Source: Phymatolithon calcareum
Taxonomy: Eukaryota > Rhodophyta > Florideophyceae > Hapalidiales
DNA: 64,000 nucleotides
Assembly (NCBI GenBank): GCA_977006965.1
Contig: OZ345353.1
Location: forward strand, 4,402,001-4,466,000
Reading direction: 5' to 3'
Shown here: positions 54,837-64,000 of the stretch, in pieces
Layout: the number at the start of each line of letters is the position of its first letter
Numbering within the stretch: the stretch's first letter is position 1
The notes under the pieces: generated by a model
Database searches by the model: none
Told to the model about the DNA's origin: nothing
What the model saw: the letters and a program-made list of their open reading frames with translations, nothing else
Made by a program: the position numbers and the translations under genes

Positions 54837-55856
54837 TCAACATATATCCCCCGAATCAGGGGAAACAGCAAGCGAGATATTCAAACTCGCGAACATGGTC
54901 CTGACGCACGTCCCGGAGGTTACATACTTTGGAGTTTCACTTGGACCCGAAGGAATATCAGACACGAAAAAATGATTCAGCGCCTGAAGACGGCAAGGTC
55001 CGCCGTGTACGAATTGCGTACACTTGCAATATTCAAGAAAGGTCTGGCCATCCAAAATTGCATCAAGGTGTACAGCAAATAATCCAGACACGTTGATAAT
55101 ACGCAATGCATCTAATGTCATGGACAGAAGACATTCAAAAGGCTGCCAAGGAAGTTGAGCAAATGTTCTTCAACCCGATGTTTGGTCCACTCTCCAGAGG
55201 AAGATCAGACAGACTCCGACTTCTGTGCCGAATCCAAGCCTCTAATCAAAGAACGCAAAGCCTTGCTTTCAAACTCCCGAAGGTGAAGCAAAGGCAATTA
55301 TCGCTTCAGTACATTTGCGGAAGATTTACGCAGGTATAGACCACAAGCATGGGAAGGACACCAACGTGCCCCGAGCCATCGACGCAATACTAACTAATTC
55401 TGATTAAGGAACTGAAATTTCGAGTGTAGTAGAGTGCTAAGAAAGGTGCCGACTTTCTTCACATTGGGACACATTGTACCTTCTCAATAAATCCACTTAA
55501 TTTAAACAAGCATGGCGGGTGGGCCGACATTCCACTGCCACGTGGGCTCAAGCGTGATCCATCTCATCATATGTAAGTGAACAACCGCACAATCGGTATA
55601 CTCGGCGCATGGGGAATGGATTGGAGCAAGCGATCGCATACCGGTCATGAACAGGGTCGCAGGAAAATCTTCCTAGAGCGCTGAGGGATATAGAGTATAA
55701 TTGAGCGCACGGAAAAACACTAAGCTCCAAGAAAAAGTAATGTCCGAGTACAAATGAAGACTACCGACTGCCCTTGAAGATAGAAGTAGAGCGTGACGTT
55801 CAGGCTAGAGCCGGTCGTCTGCGGGGAAGGCATGTTTGTTCCACATCGCGGTAGGA
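54691..55856 (-). repeat. Inverted duplication 1, right arm
   Basis: This is the reverse complement of 45,720-46,885. It contains the RT thumb (54,837-55,340, +) with HLMSWTEDIQKAAKEVEQMFF, plus ~500 bases of non-coding-looking flank to 55,856. Confidence 0.88.
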
Positions 55857-56235
55857 CAAGTGACAACAATGGAATCCTTGAGGACAGGCTTCTGGAAAGA
55901 TTTAAAAGCGCAGGCTCAATCAAGCGATCCATAAGTACCCTAGGCGTGACGGGAAGATGAAACAGCACAGAGAAAACAATTATGCTTTTCGAAACATTCC
56001 TAAGGCTGGTATATGAGTACGCTGCGGATAAGACGCCGGTAACAATCCGAATACGGAAAGCAGCATAGTGAGCACAATTCGAAGAGCCCTCGTTGAAGTA
56101 AAGCGTGACGTTCCGGCATGCGCCGACCGCGCGCGATGAAGTCGTGTTGCGTCCACATCGCGGTAGGACAAGTGGCGACAATAAAATCCGTGAGGACAGG
56201 CTTCTGGAAAGATTCAGAAGCGTTGGTTCAAACGG
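55800..56235 (+). mobile_element. Non-LTR family D fragment with internal tandem copy
   Basis: acatcgcggtaggacaagtg and ggcttctggaaagattta/c recur ~310 bases apart (55,844-55,910 and 56,153-56,220), so a ~310-base unit is present about one and a half times. Between them lies LFETFLRLVYEYAA, the thumb motif of this family. Confidence 0.65.
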
Positions 56236-56237
56236 GG

Positions 56238-56565
56238 GATATTTGATGATTTTATTTTTGAGAGCTCCCAAAGCCTCACCTTGGAGTAACGGTGCAACTC
56301 TTGCATAATCTCTACGCTATAGTCATCTGGCTGCTCAAAACGTTCTTGATTCGTAATTCTCTCCCAACAAGAGCTCCTGTGAGTCTCTTGCACTCAAACT
56401 CAATTTCTGTACTCATCTTCGATGACGCTAGAGTCCGTTGTAAGGCGACTAGTTCGACCACCGCGGTAATGCCACAGTAAGCACCCAACACTGATTTCCT
56501 CCAAAGGGGTGCTCTGTTGAATGTCAACCTTAGGCACCTTAAACGTGTTGTTCTTTCTCCTATGT
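56238..56565 (-). mobile_element. Non-LTR family A, 3' fragment
   Basis: The open minus frame reads TFNRAPLWRKSVLGAYCG, then ECKRLTGALVGRELRIKNVL-, followed by the 3' end (tttatttttgagagctcccaaag on the plus strand). Confidence 0.82.
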
Positions 56566-56575
56566 AGGCTCAAAC

Positions 56576-56688
56576 GAGGGGCCCATGAGTACCATAGGCA
56601 TAACGGGAAGATGAAACAGCACAGAGAAAGGAATTATTCTTTGCGAAGAACTCATGAGGCTGGTATTCGAGTACGCCGCGCATAGGTG
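56576..56688 (+). mobile_element. Non-LTR family D thumb fragment
   Basis: STEKGIILCEELMRLVFEYAAHR matches the family D thumb (compare LLFDAFIRPVYEYAA). It is cut at 56,689 by the family A 3' end of the next copy. Confidence 0.6.
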
Positions 56689-56689
56689 G

Positions 56690-57575
56690 ATATATGCTGA
56701 TTTATTTTAAAAGCTCCCAAAGCCTCAATTTGAGTAACAGGGCAGCTTTCTCGCTGTTTTCCATACTCATCTCTCTACTATCCTTCTAATATCTCCTTAA
56801 TCCGAATTTCTCTCCCTGTGAGGGCCCGAGTAAGTCTTTTGCATTCATATTCCGTTTCTTGGTCCATCTTCATAGACTGTAGTATAAGTTGCAACACGAT
56901 AAGCTCAACCACAGCACCAGTTCCAAAGTACTTCGCCAGAATGGATTTTCTCCACAAAGGAACTCTGTTGAAAATGAATCTCAGGAACCTCAACTGCTCA
57001 GTTCTGTCCCTTATTATAACAATACTGGTACGTCGTTCGGTATGCCGATCGGGATTTTAACCGTCCGGCCCTAGTCTTCCAACGATCAGACTTTGACTGT
57101 TGCTTGTAGGCGTCGCTTTTTTGACATCATAGCTTCTTCTGCTAGTTTTAGACCTTCTTTAAGCTGTTCCTCTTCCCCGAGATACTTTCCCCTGATTCTA
57201 GGAGCTCGCTCTTTCCCGGTTTTGTATTCCATGTCATACCGCGCTCTTCGGCCCAACGAGCAGCTATGTCCAGCATATCTTGCAGCACAGCGGGTGATTT
57301 TTGATGACAGAAGAATGTCGTCTGTGAATTAGACAGCGGGGACATCCGCCCAGGTGCTCGGAACCTTGCTGAGGGGGGGCCCTGTGGTACACCCCTGTCC
57401 ACTAAAATCCACTTCTTGCGGGCATCCCCAATTGTTGAAACCCATTATGGTGAGAAGAATGCCTCGGTCATAGCGCAGACCGCGGGAGGAAGCACTTGTC
57501 GCATTCGATGAACTAAGTGTTTTTCTCGGAACTGTGTCGTAGGCGGCTTTTAGGTTCAGGACTGTGTAACACCCT
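56690..57575 (-). mobile_element. Non-LTR family A, RT motif A to 3' end (arm of inverted duplication 3)
   Basis: From right to left the minus strand carries motif A TVLNLKAAYDTVP (~57,530-57,570), MDRGVPQGPP (motif B, damaged) and FTDDILLSSK (motif C). WNTKPGKSELL, two stops and the C-terminus identical to 54,514-54,759 follow. The part 56,690-57,260 is a near-exact reverse complement of 54,255-54,836. Confidence 0.85.
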
Positions 57576-58605
57576 GCTCATTCACACACCGAGACAGCGC
57601 GAGATAACTCCTGATCGGCTGAAGGGACGTCGACGAGATACCTTCGCTGTCTCTAAGCTGGCATCTAGGGATATCGATTGCAGTGGCGCTTCCTAGGCAC
57701 CGCCATCACTGCCAGTAGACGACTCTTCCGTGTGGGTGCCGGAAGGTCGACGCAGAAGAGAGACCTACCGGAGTTACTGGTAAGCAGTGATCCAATCAAG
57801 GTGCTGGTTTTTGCATATCTTGTGATTAACTGAACACTGGGGTCTTCCTCCTGCCTTTGCTACATTTACAATCGAGCTGATTACTACAAAGGCAGTGCCA
57901 TTGGAAACTAGCAACCGCATGACGACCTGGCCTCTCAACGTCTCCTGCTCCTAGCGATACTATCGTTCCCACCTTATCCTTCACCATGACACGCCGTGAG
58001 GCGCATCCCTGACCGCCTTACAGCAGCTCCGTGGCTCTTAGAATGACCAACTCTGTGCTTTTTCACTTTTGGAAACCAATCTGGTACCAGTGGTTATCGT
58101 ATACCTTCGAAATGCTACAAGAAAGCCCTGGTGTCGCAAAACGGCATTGAACAGTTCAGAACAAAGAGAGTTTATTACCTTTCGCGCGCTCAGCGTTGTA
58201 GAACCTCGCGAAGGTCCACGTGCTGTTCAAGAATGTCGTCACACACCAGTTAGTCTTAGTGATCCGTTATGACCGCTGGTTTCCCAAACGGGGACCGGGC
58301 ATGGCGAGACGCCTACACCAGACACTTCTCTCATTGTACTCCCGGAAGGAGCACTGAGCCGACCAAGACTTTGTGATTCTTTTTCCGACTGCCTTCCGAC
58401 ACAATGCTGTGCTCGGGTGCTGTCGCATTTATACCATTCCGAATCTGGTCATCGGCGCTGGAGTATGAAGCGGCGCTCATCCAGAGCCAGTTATACTCTC
58501 TCCGAATTTACTGTCTTGTTATGAGAAACAGGCGGCAGTGTGCGAGACGGAGCCACTTGAGACCCGTTGTTTCTTGTCTTCTCGACAGCGATTATTCCCG
58601 ACCTC
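57576..58605. other. No recognised gene
   Basis: No domain-bearing frame or window repeat is identified up to the start of the Sel1-like sequence. Confidence 0.45.
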
Positions 58606-58609
58606 GAAT

Positions 58610-59525
58610 TTGCGACAATATGAACGAGCAATTGATGAGGGCGCAAACGTTGCTTCAGTGACCAATCTGGCATGCTCGCTAGAAAAGGGAGCGGAAGGAG
58701 TGCCGGCAGACCCGGATCGAGCAGTGGAGCTATACAATCGTGCCATCGTGCAAGGCAAGGACTATTTGGATATGAATAACTTGGAGCCCTTGCTTCAATA
58801 TGGCGCAGAGGGTGTTGCGCCAAATCCCTTTCGTGCTGTTCAGTTATTTACACGTGCAATTGATGAGGACGCACACGTGACGACGATGGTCAACTTTGCA
58901 GCTATGGATGGATGGATTTCTGTTTTATTGAAGCTCCCTTATTCAATTATCATTGCACTTGAGAGACTTTTCGTTGCGCTACAATCCTTCGCTTACGTTT
59001 TCATTTTGATTTCGGACATTTTCTTTGCACGGTATCAACTGCAATTTCAGGCATCTCTTTTTGAATATCGGAAAGTCGTTGCTTGGGCATTAAGTTTGAG
59101 ATAACTCTGAGAGCTTCATCGAGTTCGGAATCTTCGTTTCTTGCTTGTTCTTGCCAAGGATATTCTTTGCAGCTATGTTGGAAAAAGGAGCAGAAGGAAT
59201 ACCGGCAAATCCGGCACGGGCGGTAGACCTCTATAATCGGGCCGTGGAAGACGGAGATTATGTTGATGCAATGATCCGATTCGGGAATTTGCTCCAATAT
59301 AGCACAGACGGAGTTCCGGTAGATCTATCCCGTGCCCCGCATCACTACTCATGTGCCGTGGAGAAGGGAAACGTAGCTGCTATTTTGAAGCTTGGATAAA
59401 TACTCGAGCAAGACGGCGAAGCCGTGCAAGCAGAAATGATTCGTGCTTCAGAACTGTATTCTCGTACCATTGATGAGTCCGCAAATGTGAATGCAGTGAT
59501 GAGCCTGGCGTAGCTTGTGAGACGA
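58610..59525 (+). pseudogene. Sel1-repeat protein gene, broken by an insertion
   Basis: About five Sel1-like (TPR-related) repeats are legible: QYERAIDEGANVAS, SLEKGAEGVPADPDRAVELY, LLQYGAEGVAPNPFRAVQLF, MLEKGAEGIPANPARAVDLY, LLQYSTDGVPVDLSRA and, after a TAA at 59,397, RASELYSRTIDESANVN. Sel1 solenoids act as protein-protein scaffolds, for example in ER quality control. Removing the element at 58,907-59,165 and one copy of its target duplication rejoins NFAAM to MLEKGAEG in frame. Both gene ends are missing or decayed, so this is a fragment. Confidence 0.85.
58907..59165 (-). mobile_element. 259-bp retroelement insertion, TSD TTTGCAGCTATG
   Basis: The insert is flanked by tttgcagctatg at 58,895-58,906 and 59,166-59,177. 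Read on the minus strand it starts inside an open frame (ARNEDSELDEALRVISNLMP ... CPKSK-stop), then a short 3' UTR, and ends in aataaaacagaaatccatcc, an ATCC-repeat tail. This is a 5'-truncated LINE by structure. Its last ~105 bases recur at 60,345-60,450. Confidence 0.85.
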
Positions 59526-60340
59526 GATGCTGGCGTATCAAATTCGGGTCATACAGCTGATAAAGCAGGCATACTTCTCAGTATAGAGCTTTCAAGAGCT
59601 TGGATTGTAAGGCCCATGAGTCTTGAAATATTGCAATATGCTGTACAGTGCTGTAAAGGCTGTTGGTTGAAAATTACCAACGCGCTAAACTACTCACACT
59701 GCTTAAGCGCCCACTTCCATCAACCCATCCACCCTAGTTTCGTGGAGTTACTGCATTCTTGCGTCATCTGCACACCGACGGATGATCGAAATAACCGCAT
59801 TCTCGTGAACAGGGGGGTACTACAATGATCGCCCTTATCCCCAACTCTCTGGAGAACGCCCCATGAGCTAAAGCGCATCAAGGTTGGGGCCCAGTGCATG
59901 CAAGCAGGCAGGCTGTACGACTTTTCAAAATACTGCCCACTCGAAACGTTGTGCTTCTCGCCAATCATGATTCTACGGAGCTAATGAGGGAAATTTTATG
60001 TTTTTATTTTACAAGCCCTCAACGCCAGATTGACCGACAATAGAGCAGCAAGGGTCTCAGTAACTTCTCTGTGTAACAATTATGTTCGCACCTCACTATT
60101 GCTTCACTCATCTCCATCTTCTCCAACGCTAGTATCTATCACTTGCTACGTTCTTCTTCTCCGTGGTAAAAAAATGGCAAAGTAGGGCAAAAACCTCGAA
60201 AGCGCGACGTCTTCTTGCCCTGTTGACAACACCTCGGGGAGGGGGTTCTTAAACGGAAGCCCGATCGGGAGGACAGCTTCGCATGGGGGGCTCTTACTGA
60301 GCTAATGGCGTGAACTCACTCGATGCGCTTCGAGAAATGC
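59526..60340. other. No recognised gene; family A tail remnant at 59,995-60,060
   Basis: tttttattttacaagccctcaacgccag... at 59,999 onward is a diverged reverse complement of the family A 3' end. The rest shows no motif-bearing frame. Confidence 0.4.
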
Positions 60341-60344
60341 AAGG

Positions 60345-60600
60345 ATTGGATTGGATTTCTGTTTAATTGAAGCTTCCTTTATCAGTTATCATTGCACTTG
60401 AGAGACTTTTCGTTGCGCTACAATCCTTCGCTTACGTTCTCATTTATGACGAGAAATACAGCGAATGTAAAACATGGCATGCCACTGCGGAGGAACGTTT
60501 CTACACTTCCAGATCTCTGATTAGATCAGGAGTTGGATTCGAACGATTGCAAGCGCAATGTAGGCAAGTACTGCGATATTCAAGTCAGTATTGTGAACCA
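60345..60600 (-). mobile_element. SINE-like element sharing a LINE 3' tail
   Basis: On the minus strand the 3' ~105 bases equal those of the 58,907 LINE and end in an ATCC/CCAAT-type repeat (ggattggattggattt on the plus strand). The 5' part is unrelated to the LINE. It contains gttcgaatcc (plus 60,536-60,545 reversed), a tRNA B-box match, with tatcgcagtacttg 34 bases upstream as a weak A-box. This suggests a tRNA-derived SINE. The 5' border and target duplication were not found. Confidence 0.4.
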
Positions 60601-62620
60601 ATGTGACAGCTACAGCTGATAACTTCAAAATCTTTAGGATGAGAGAGGACCACGTAGAAAGGCTGGCGAGACGCGCAACTATGCACCCAGAAAATATTGC
60701 ACGAAAATGGCCAGCCTCACGCAGAATGTTTTCGAAATAATCTGCTATCCCTCGCTGCCATTCTCGAAACGAAGCCGAGTACGTCCTCATGCAAAGGCAA
60801 TATTTCCTCAAGGTTTAAAGCTTTTTAAGAACCACTGGAGACATTGCTCTGCATTCCATAAACCGTTTCAACAGCAAGCGATGTCAGAACGTTCGACAGT
60901 TCCTTTAGATCTGCCTGCCTCAAACTTGCCACAGCCTGCCCATCACACACCGCGCACATACCGCCGATAACGGCACACGGCCCCGCAAAACGACCACCAC
61001 TGATTATGTGAGTACAACTGTTGGAAGCCGAGAAGCGAGCACGCGCGACGTCGTCCGGCGCGACCAAAGCCGCTCGAAACAGCCCAGGGCCACAACCGGC
61101 GGCACCGAGAGGCAGCCTGAGATGGTCACGGCCGTGCCGTGCGTCGTACGCATGTGCTCGACGCTTCCTGCTGGCGGGTGACGCTGGACGGCGAACGGCC
61201 AAACGTCAAGGAACTGTGTGACTGCGCGCGCGAGCGGGCAGCGGGTACAGTCGCGAGTTGACGCCGCAAAGGGGCGAAACCGTCCGCGACGATGCAGGGC
61301 TTGTGTACGGCGAGCGGCAGAGCACAGCTTTAAAATCGCGGTAGCTGAAACAAAGCCCGGCGCAGGAAACCTTTTTTATCTCCGCATACGTCTTAAATGC
61401 GTGCAGACGTGTTCTCATGGGTGCGTGCTTAGGGCGCCCCTGATCGGAGACAGTGGCGCGTACGGCGGCGATCTGCGCAGGCAGCTGCTTCGTATCCAGA
61501 GCTTTGCGGGTCCAGGCGTGACGCGCAGAACGACAAGGTTCATTAAAGGAGATTCAGCGGTGAATTGTCAAGCTCACCCAGGCACCTACATTTTGTAGGC
61601 GTTAGTCTATGACAATTGAGTTCTTCGGCAGTGCGGTGCTTGTCCGCGAGGAGGTTCCTGCAAGTGACCGCACCGTGTCCGTGACCTCTAGCAAGGAGAA
61701 GGGCGACACAAGTGGCCGTCTCTGGGTCCGTTGGACGCCGTGAAAGCAAGTTTGCCAAAGTTACGGTTTATGGTTTTCGAGTAAACCGCAGATGTTTCAC
61801 GAAATCTCATCCCAGGAAGTCCTCAGGCACTCATTTCAGCGCCAGGCTCACAAGAACCCGACGTTATACTGGGCAGAGAAGACCGGAGGAGAGGAAAAGA
61901 GCGGGAGAGACGAAAAGAGCGAATGACGTAAAAGAGGAAAGAGAAAGAGAGAGAGAAACAGAAAAAGGAAACGAAGAAAGCAAAGAGGTAGTAGAAACCT
62001 TCCGGTTTCGTGGTGTCAAGATGACGAGTGAAATGAAAGGTGAGGCAAACGAAAAGAAGAAAGGGATGAGTGCGACGCTAGATTCCCGCCGTACCTGCTT
62101 GCAGGGCAGACAAAGCAGCGGTCAGGAAGAGGTGGAAAGTCTTTGACTTCGCGTGGTCGACTGGAAGTGCCGCCAGAGATGAGCGTGCGTAATTCAAGCA
62201 ATCGAGCCGGAATCAGAAAACCTCCACCTTCCTTTACTAAGCGGAAGGTGCAAACTATCTTATGTTCTACTAGCGAAGAGAAAAATATAGTTCTAGATGC
62301 GCACCGAACAAGTTGCCCGTGTGGCCCAACGGGTCACCTAGAGAAGGCACCTAGAGCCGCGTGTTCTTTTTCGGAGTTCCATGTGGATCGCGATTACCGT
62401 TCATGGCGTGCAGTCAGGAAAGAAAAAGCGCACACGCATAGCCTTGCTGTGACAACCATGTTGTCAAGGTGTGGTCACAAGGCAAGTGAGCGCGATATCC
62501 ATCCCTATCACATATTACATTCAGAGAATTTTAGTGAGAAAACTGTGGTTGCCGAGCTCGCCCTGTTTGCTGATAATCAACTAAACTAAGGAGTTAGCAG
62601 TAAGTAGTGAAGTAGCTTAC
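60601..62620. other. GC-richer region without recognised genes
   Basis: Open stretches such as 61,218-61,598, 61,712-62,146 and 62,143-62,589 (+) lack motifs. A purine-rich tract (61,880-62,075) encodes only R/E/K-rich sequence. I cannot support a gene, though a small hypothetical one is possible. Confidence 0.4.
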
Positions 62621-62649
62621 ACCCGTTGAACGTGCGCATGCGGAATTTG

Positions 62650-62965
62650 AGCATAAAGTTGAATTTCATGATCCGACACAAGATGTACTCAGATATCCTC
62701 CTTGCATATGACGACGGCGAAAAACATGCGTACAGTATACCTCGAGTCCTACAGCCGCAAAACAGAGTGTGGTTCTCTGCGATGAGGATGGAGATATCTT
62801 CAACATTTAAAGAACCATTCCAAACAATGTCGATGGCGCAGGGAAATTACTCATGAGCAGCAATGAAAGTGTGCTGGAACTTCCGCTAACTACCCCAGCT
62901 GTCGGTTCCTCACACGACGTGGAATCCGTTGCCGCCGTTCATGTGCTTCAAGAAGCGGCAAAACG
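62650..62965 (+). mobile_element. Non-LTR family B fragment (Tudor-like to RNase H)
   Basis: YSDILLAYDDGEKHAYS matches the Tudor-like part, and in another frame TPAVGSSHDVESVAAVHVLQEA matches the GSSFDAEA strand of RNase H. The central acid is changed (FDAEA to HDVES). It changes at ~62,970 to a different non-LTR segment. Confidence 0.7.
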
Positions 62966-62969
62966 CCGA

Positions 62970-63354
62970 TTCTGCACCTGGACGCACTATACGTTGCATG
63001 GCCAAAGCCCTCAAATCCCCTTGGCTTGCCGGAAGAAAACCGCGAGGAGGAAGATTCACAAGGTACTGGGATCTCGAGCTAGACAGACTGGCTTATAAAA
63101 GATCCCGCTTGTTCCGGAATGCCAAACCCACGAACAATCCCGACGACTGGCAAGAGTACCGAAAAGTACATAAGACCATCAGGAGCAAAGTAACATCGAA
63201 AAAACGCAAATGTTTTCAAGAGTTCGTGCAAGACATGTCAAACTCCCCTGCCGACAAGGCCACTGCACTGCTGGGTAAAATCTCGAAACGTAAACAAGGT
63301 ACGTTCTTGAAAAACTCAGCAATGGGCACCAACTGGAACCGGAAAAATTTCTAG
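62970..63354 (+). mobile_element. Non-LTR endonuclease-RT linker segment
   Basis: The open frame (within 62,929-63,354) reads WLAGRKPRGGRFTRYWDLELDR, then DDWQEYRKVHKTIRSKVTSKKRK and WQ/F-rich helices, the layout between EN and RT domains of non-LTR elements (P..W...L, Y....R..K......K). It stops at 63,352, just before the hairpin cluster. Confidence 0.65.
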
Positions 63355-63363
63355 TTTACGCAT

Positions 63364-63458
63364 ATACTATCTCAAGGAGATAGTATGTTCGAGACAGCCA
63401 TCGATATCAATGATATCGATGGCAGTCTCTATAATTTTCCTTGCTTGGCTAAGCAAGG
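63364..63458. repeat. Three consecutive hairpins at an RT head-to-head junction
   Basis: Hairpin 1: atactatctc/gagatagtat, loop 3 (63,364-63,386). Hairpin 2: gagac-a-gccatcgatatca, 1-base loop, mirrored (63,391-63,429), one mismatch. Hairpin 3: ccttgctt/aagcaagg, loop 4 (63,439-63,458). The plus-strand linker ends just left, and minus-strand RT begins within hairpin 3. Confidence 0.9.
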
Positions 63459-64000
63459 ATATTGGGCGATAGTTTCCGGGTTCTCCGCGTGTCCCATTCT
63501 TGTGTATTAGGACGAGGAGTGCTTTTTGCCTGTGGAGGCGAAAGTCTCCGCAGCTCACACAGGCTCTCCGTATGGCAGTAAGCGCATCTGCATTCAGAGT
63601 TGCATTGACTTTCAGCATCTCTGTTTTAACTTCGCCCAGGTCGGGTTCTTTTCCAGTTGGCGACCTCCGGATGGCTGCTTCAATTGTATTCCTCATGTCT
63701 TCTGGACATGTGAACTTGTATAGCCCAGATTGCCACTTTCCGGGACCGTGGCATGTTTTCCATATGTGGGCAGAGAATCTGGTAGTGGTCATTGCTCTTT
63801 AGGTCATCTTTTTTTTGCCGTTCACTTTCTGATATTCTTCTTCATCCTGGTTAGCTTTTTCAAGGTAGTTTGTTCGTCCTTATCCTCAAGCACAGATACA
63901 TCCTCTTGATTCTGCTCGTTTTGTCCAAGCTTGGTGTTTACACTCGTGGTATAGTCTCCAGTCTTCAGGTCTCTTCTCCAGTGCCGCTCTGCGAAATTTC
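63430..64000 (-). mobile_element. Non-LTR RT N-terminal part, continuing past the window
   Basis: The minus strand has AAIRRSPTGKEPDLGEVKTEMLK, ALLVLIHKNGTRGEPGNYRPIS and LLSQARKIIETAI: RT motifs 0-2 in the order fingers to palm. To the right the linker continues in broken frames and ends the window with gaaatttcgcagagcggcac read on the minus strand, also found at 53.4 kb and 49.1 kb. Confidence 0.8.

Noticed and set aside
60536-60545. Functional tRNA gene (B-box match)
   Set aside because: The bases around it do not form a T-arm or acceptor stem, so it is at best a SINE head.
61712-62146. R/E/K-rich ORF as a coiled-coil protein
   Set aside because: The sequence is a purine-rich tract (repeated gaga/gaaa), which yields charged codons by composition alone.

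Overview
The window looks like a transposon-dense stretch of an intron-poor eukaryotic nuclear genome. My best guess is a multicellular red alga of the Chondrus type. The reasons are long single-exon genes, several nested retrotransposon families, Sel1-repeat remnants and a bacterial-type Uma2 nuclease gene. Taxonomy is an inference from composition and gene content; an oomycete-like genome is less likely but not excluded. No bacterial operon, rRNA, CRISPR array or convincing tRNA gene is visible.

Only a few genes look like intact, non-repeated loci: a 888-aa Tudor-like/coiled-coil protein (13,368-16,034, +), a 705-aa tyrosine-recombinase-like protein (24,857-26,974, +) and a 369-aa Uma2-type PD-(D/E)XK protein (35,251-36,360, -). 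A Sel1-repeat gene (58.6-59.5 kb) is broken by a retroelement insertion with a 12-bp target duplication. Nearly everything else is mobile DNA.

Mobile content by region. 0-12 kb: fragments of non-LTR retrotransposons (called here families A, B and E) and a complete 2,267-bp hAT transposon (7,552-9,818) with terminal inverted repeats and an 8-bp target duplication. 16-21 kb: a solo LTR, a decayed Ty3/gypsy-type pol and a second hAT fragment. 21.3-24.8 kb: AT-rich sequence with nothing recognised. 28-33 kb: a copia-order LTR retrotransposon (LTR, gag, protease, integrase, partial RT) that lacks its 3' half. 38-40 kb: two solo LTRs of the same family in opposite orientation. 41.8-43.5 kb: pogo-like transposase remnants and a psq-type helix-turn-helix ORF. 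45-57.6 kb: a mosaic of non-LTR RT fragments folded into at least three near-identical inverted duplications. 58.9-64 kb: a LINE/SINE-like pair sharing a 3' tail, more family B sequence and a head-to-head RT junction marked by three consecutive hairpins.

The most unusual system is non-LTR family B. Its RNase H domain appears to be split. The first strand with the catalytic DGS is followed by about 100 residues resembling a Tudor domain, and only then come the rest of the RNase H core and a CX2CX9HX4C knuckle. Eight copies or fragments occur here; one (2,190-3,248, -) keeps an open 352-codon frame. A Tudor-like fold also starts the host-like gene at 13.4 kb. Family A has a conserved C-terminal region of unknown type in place of RNase H.
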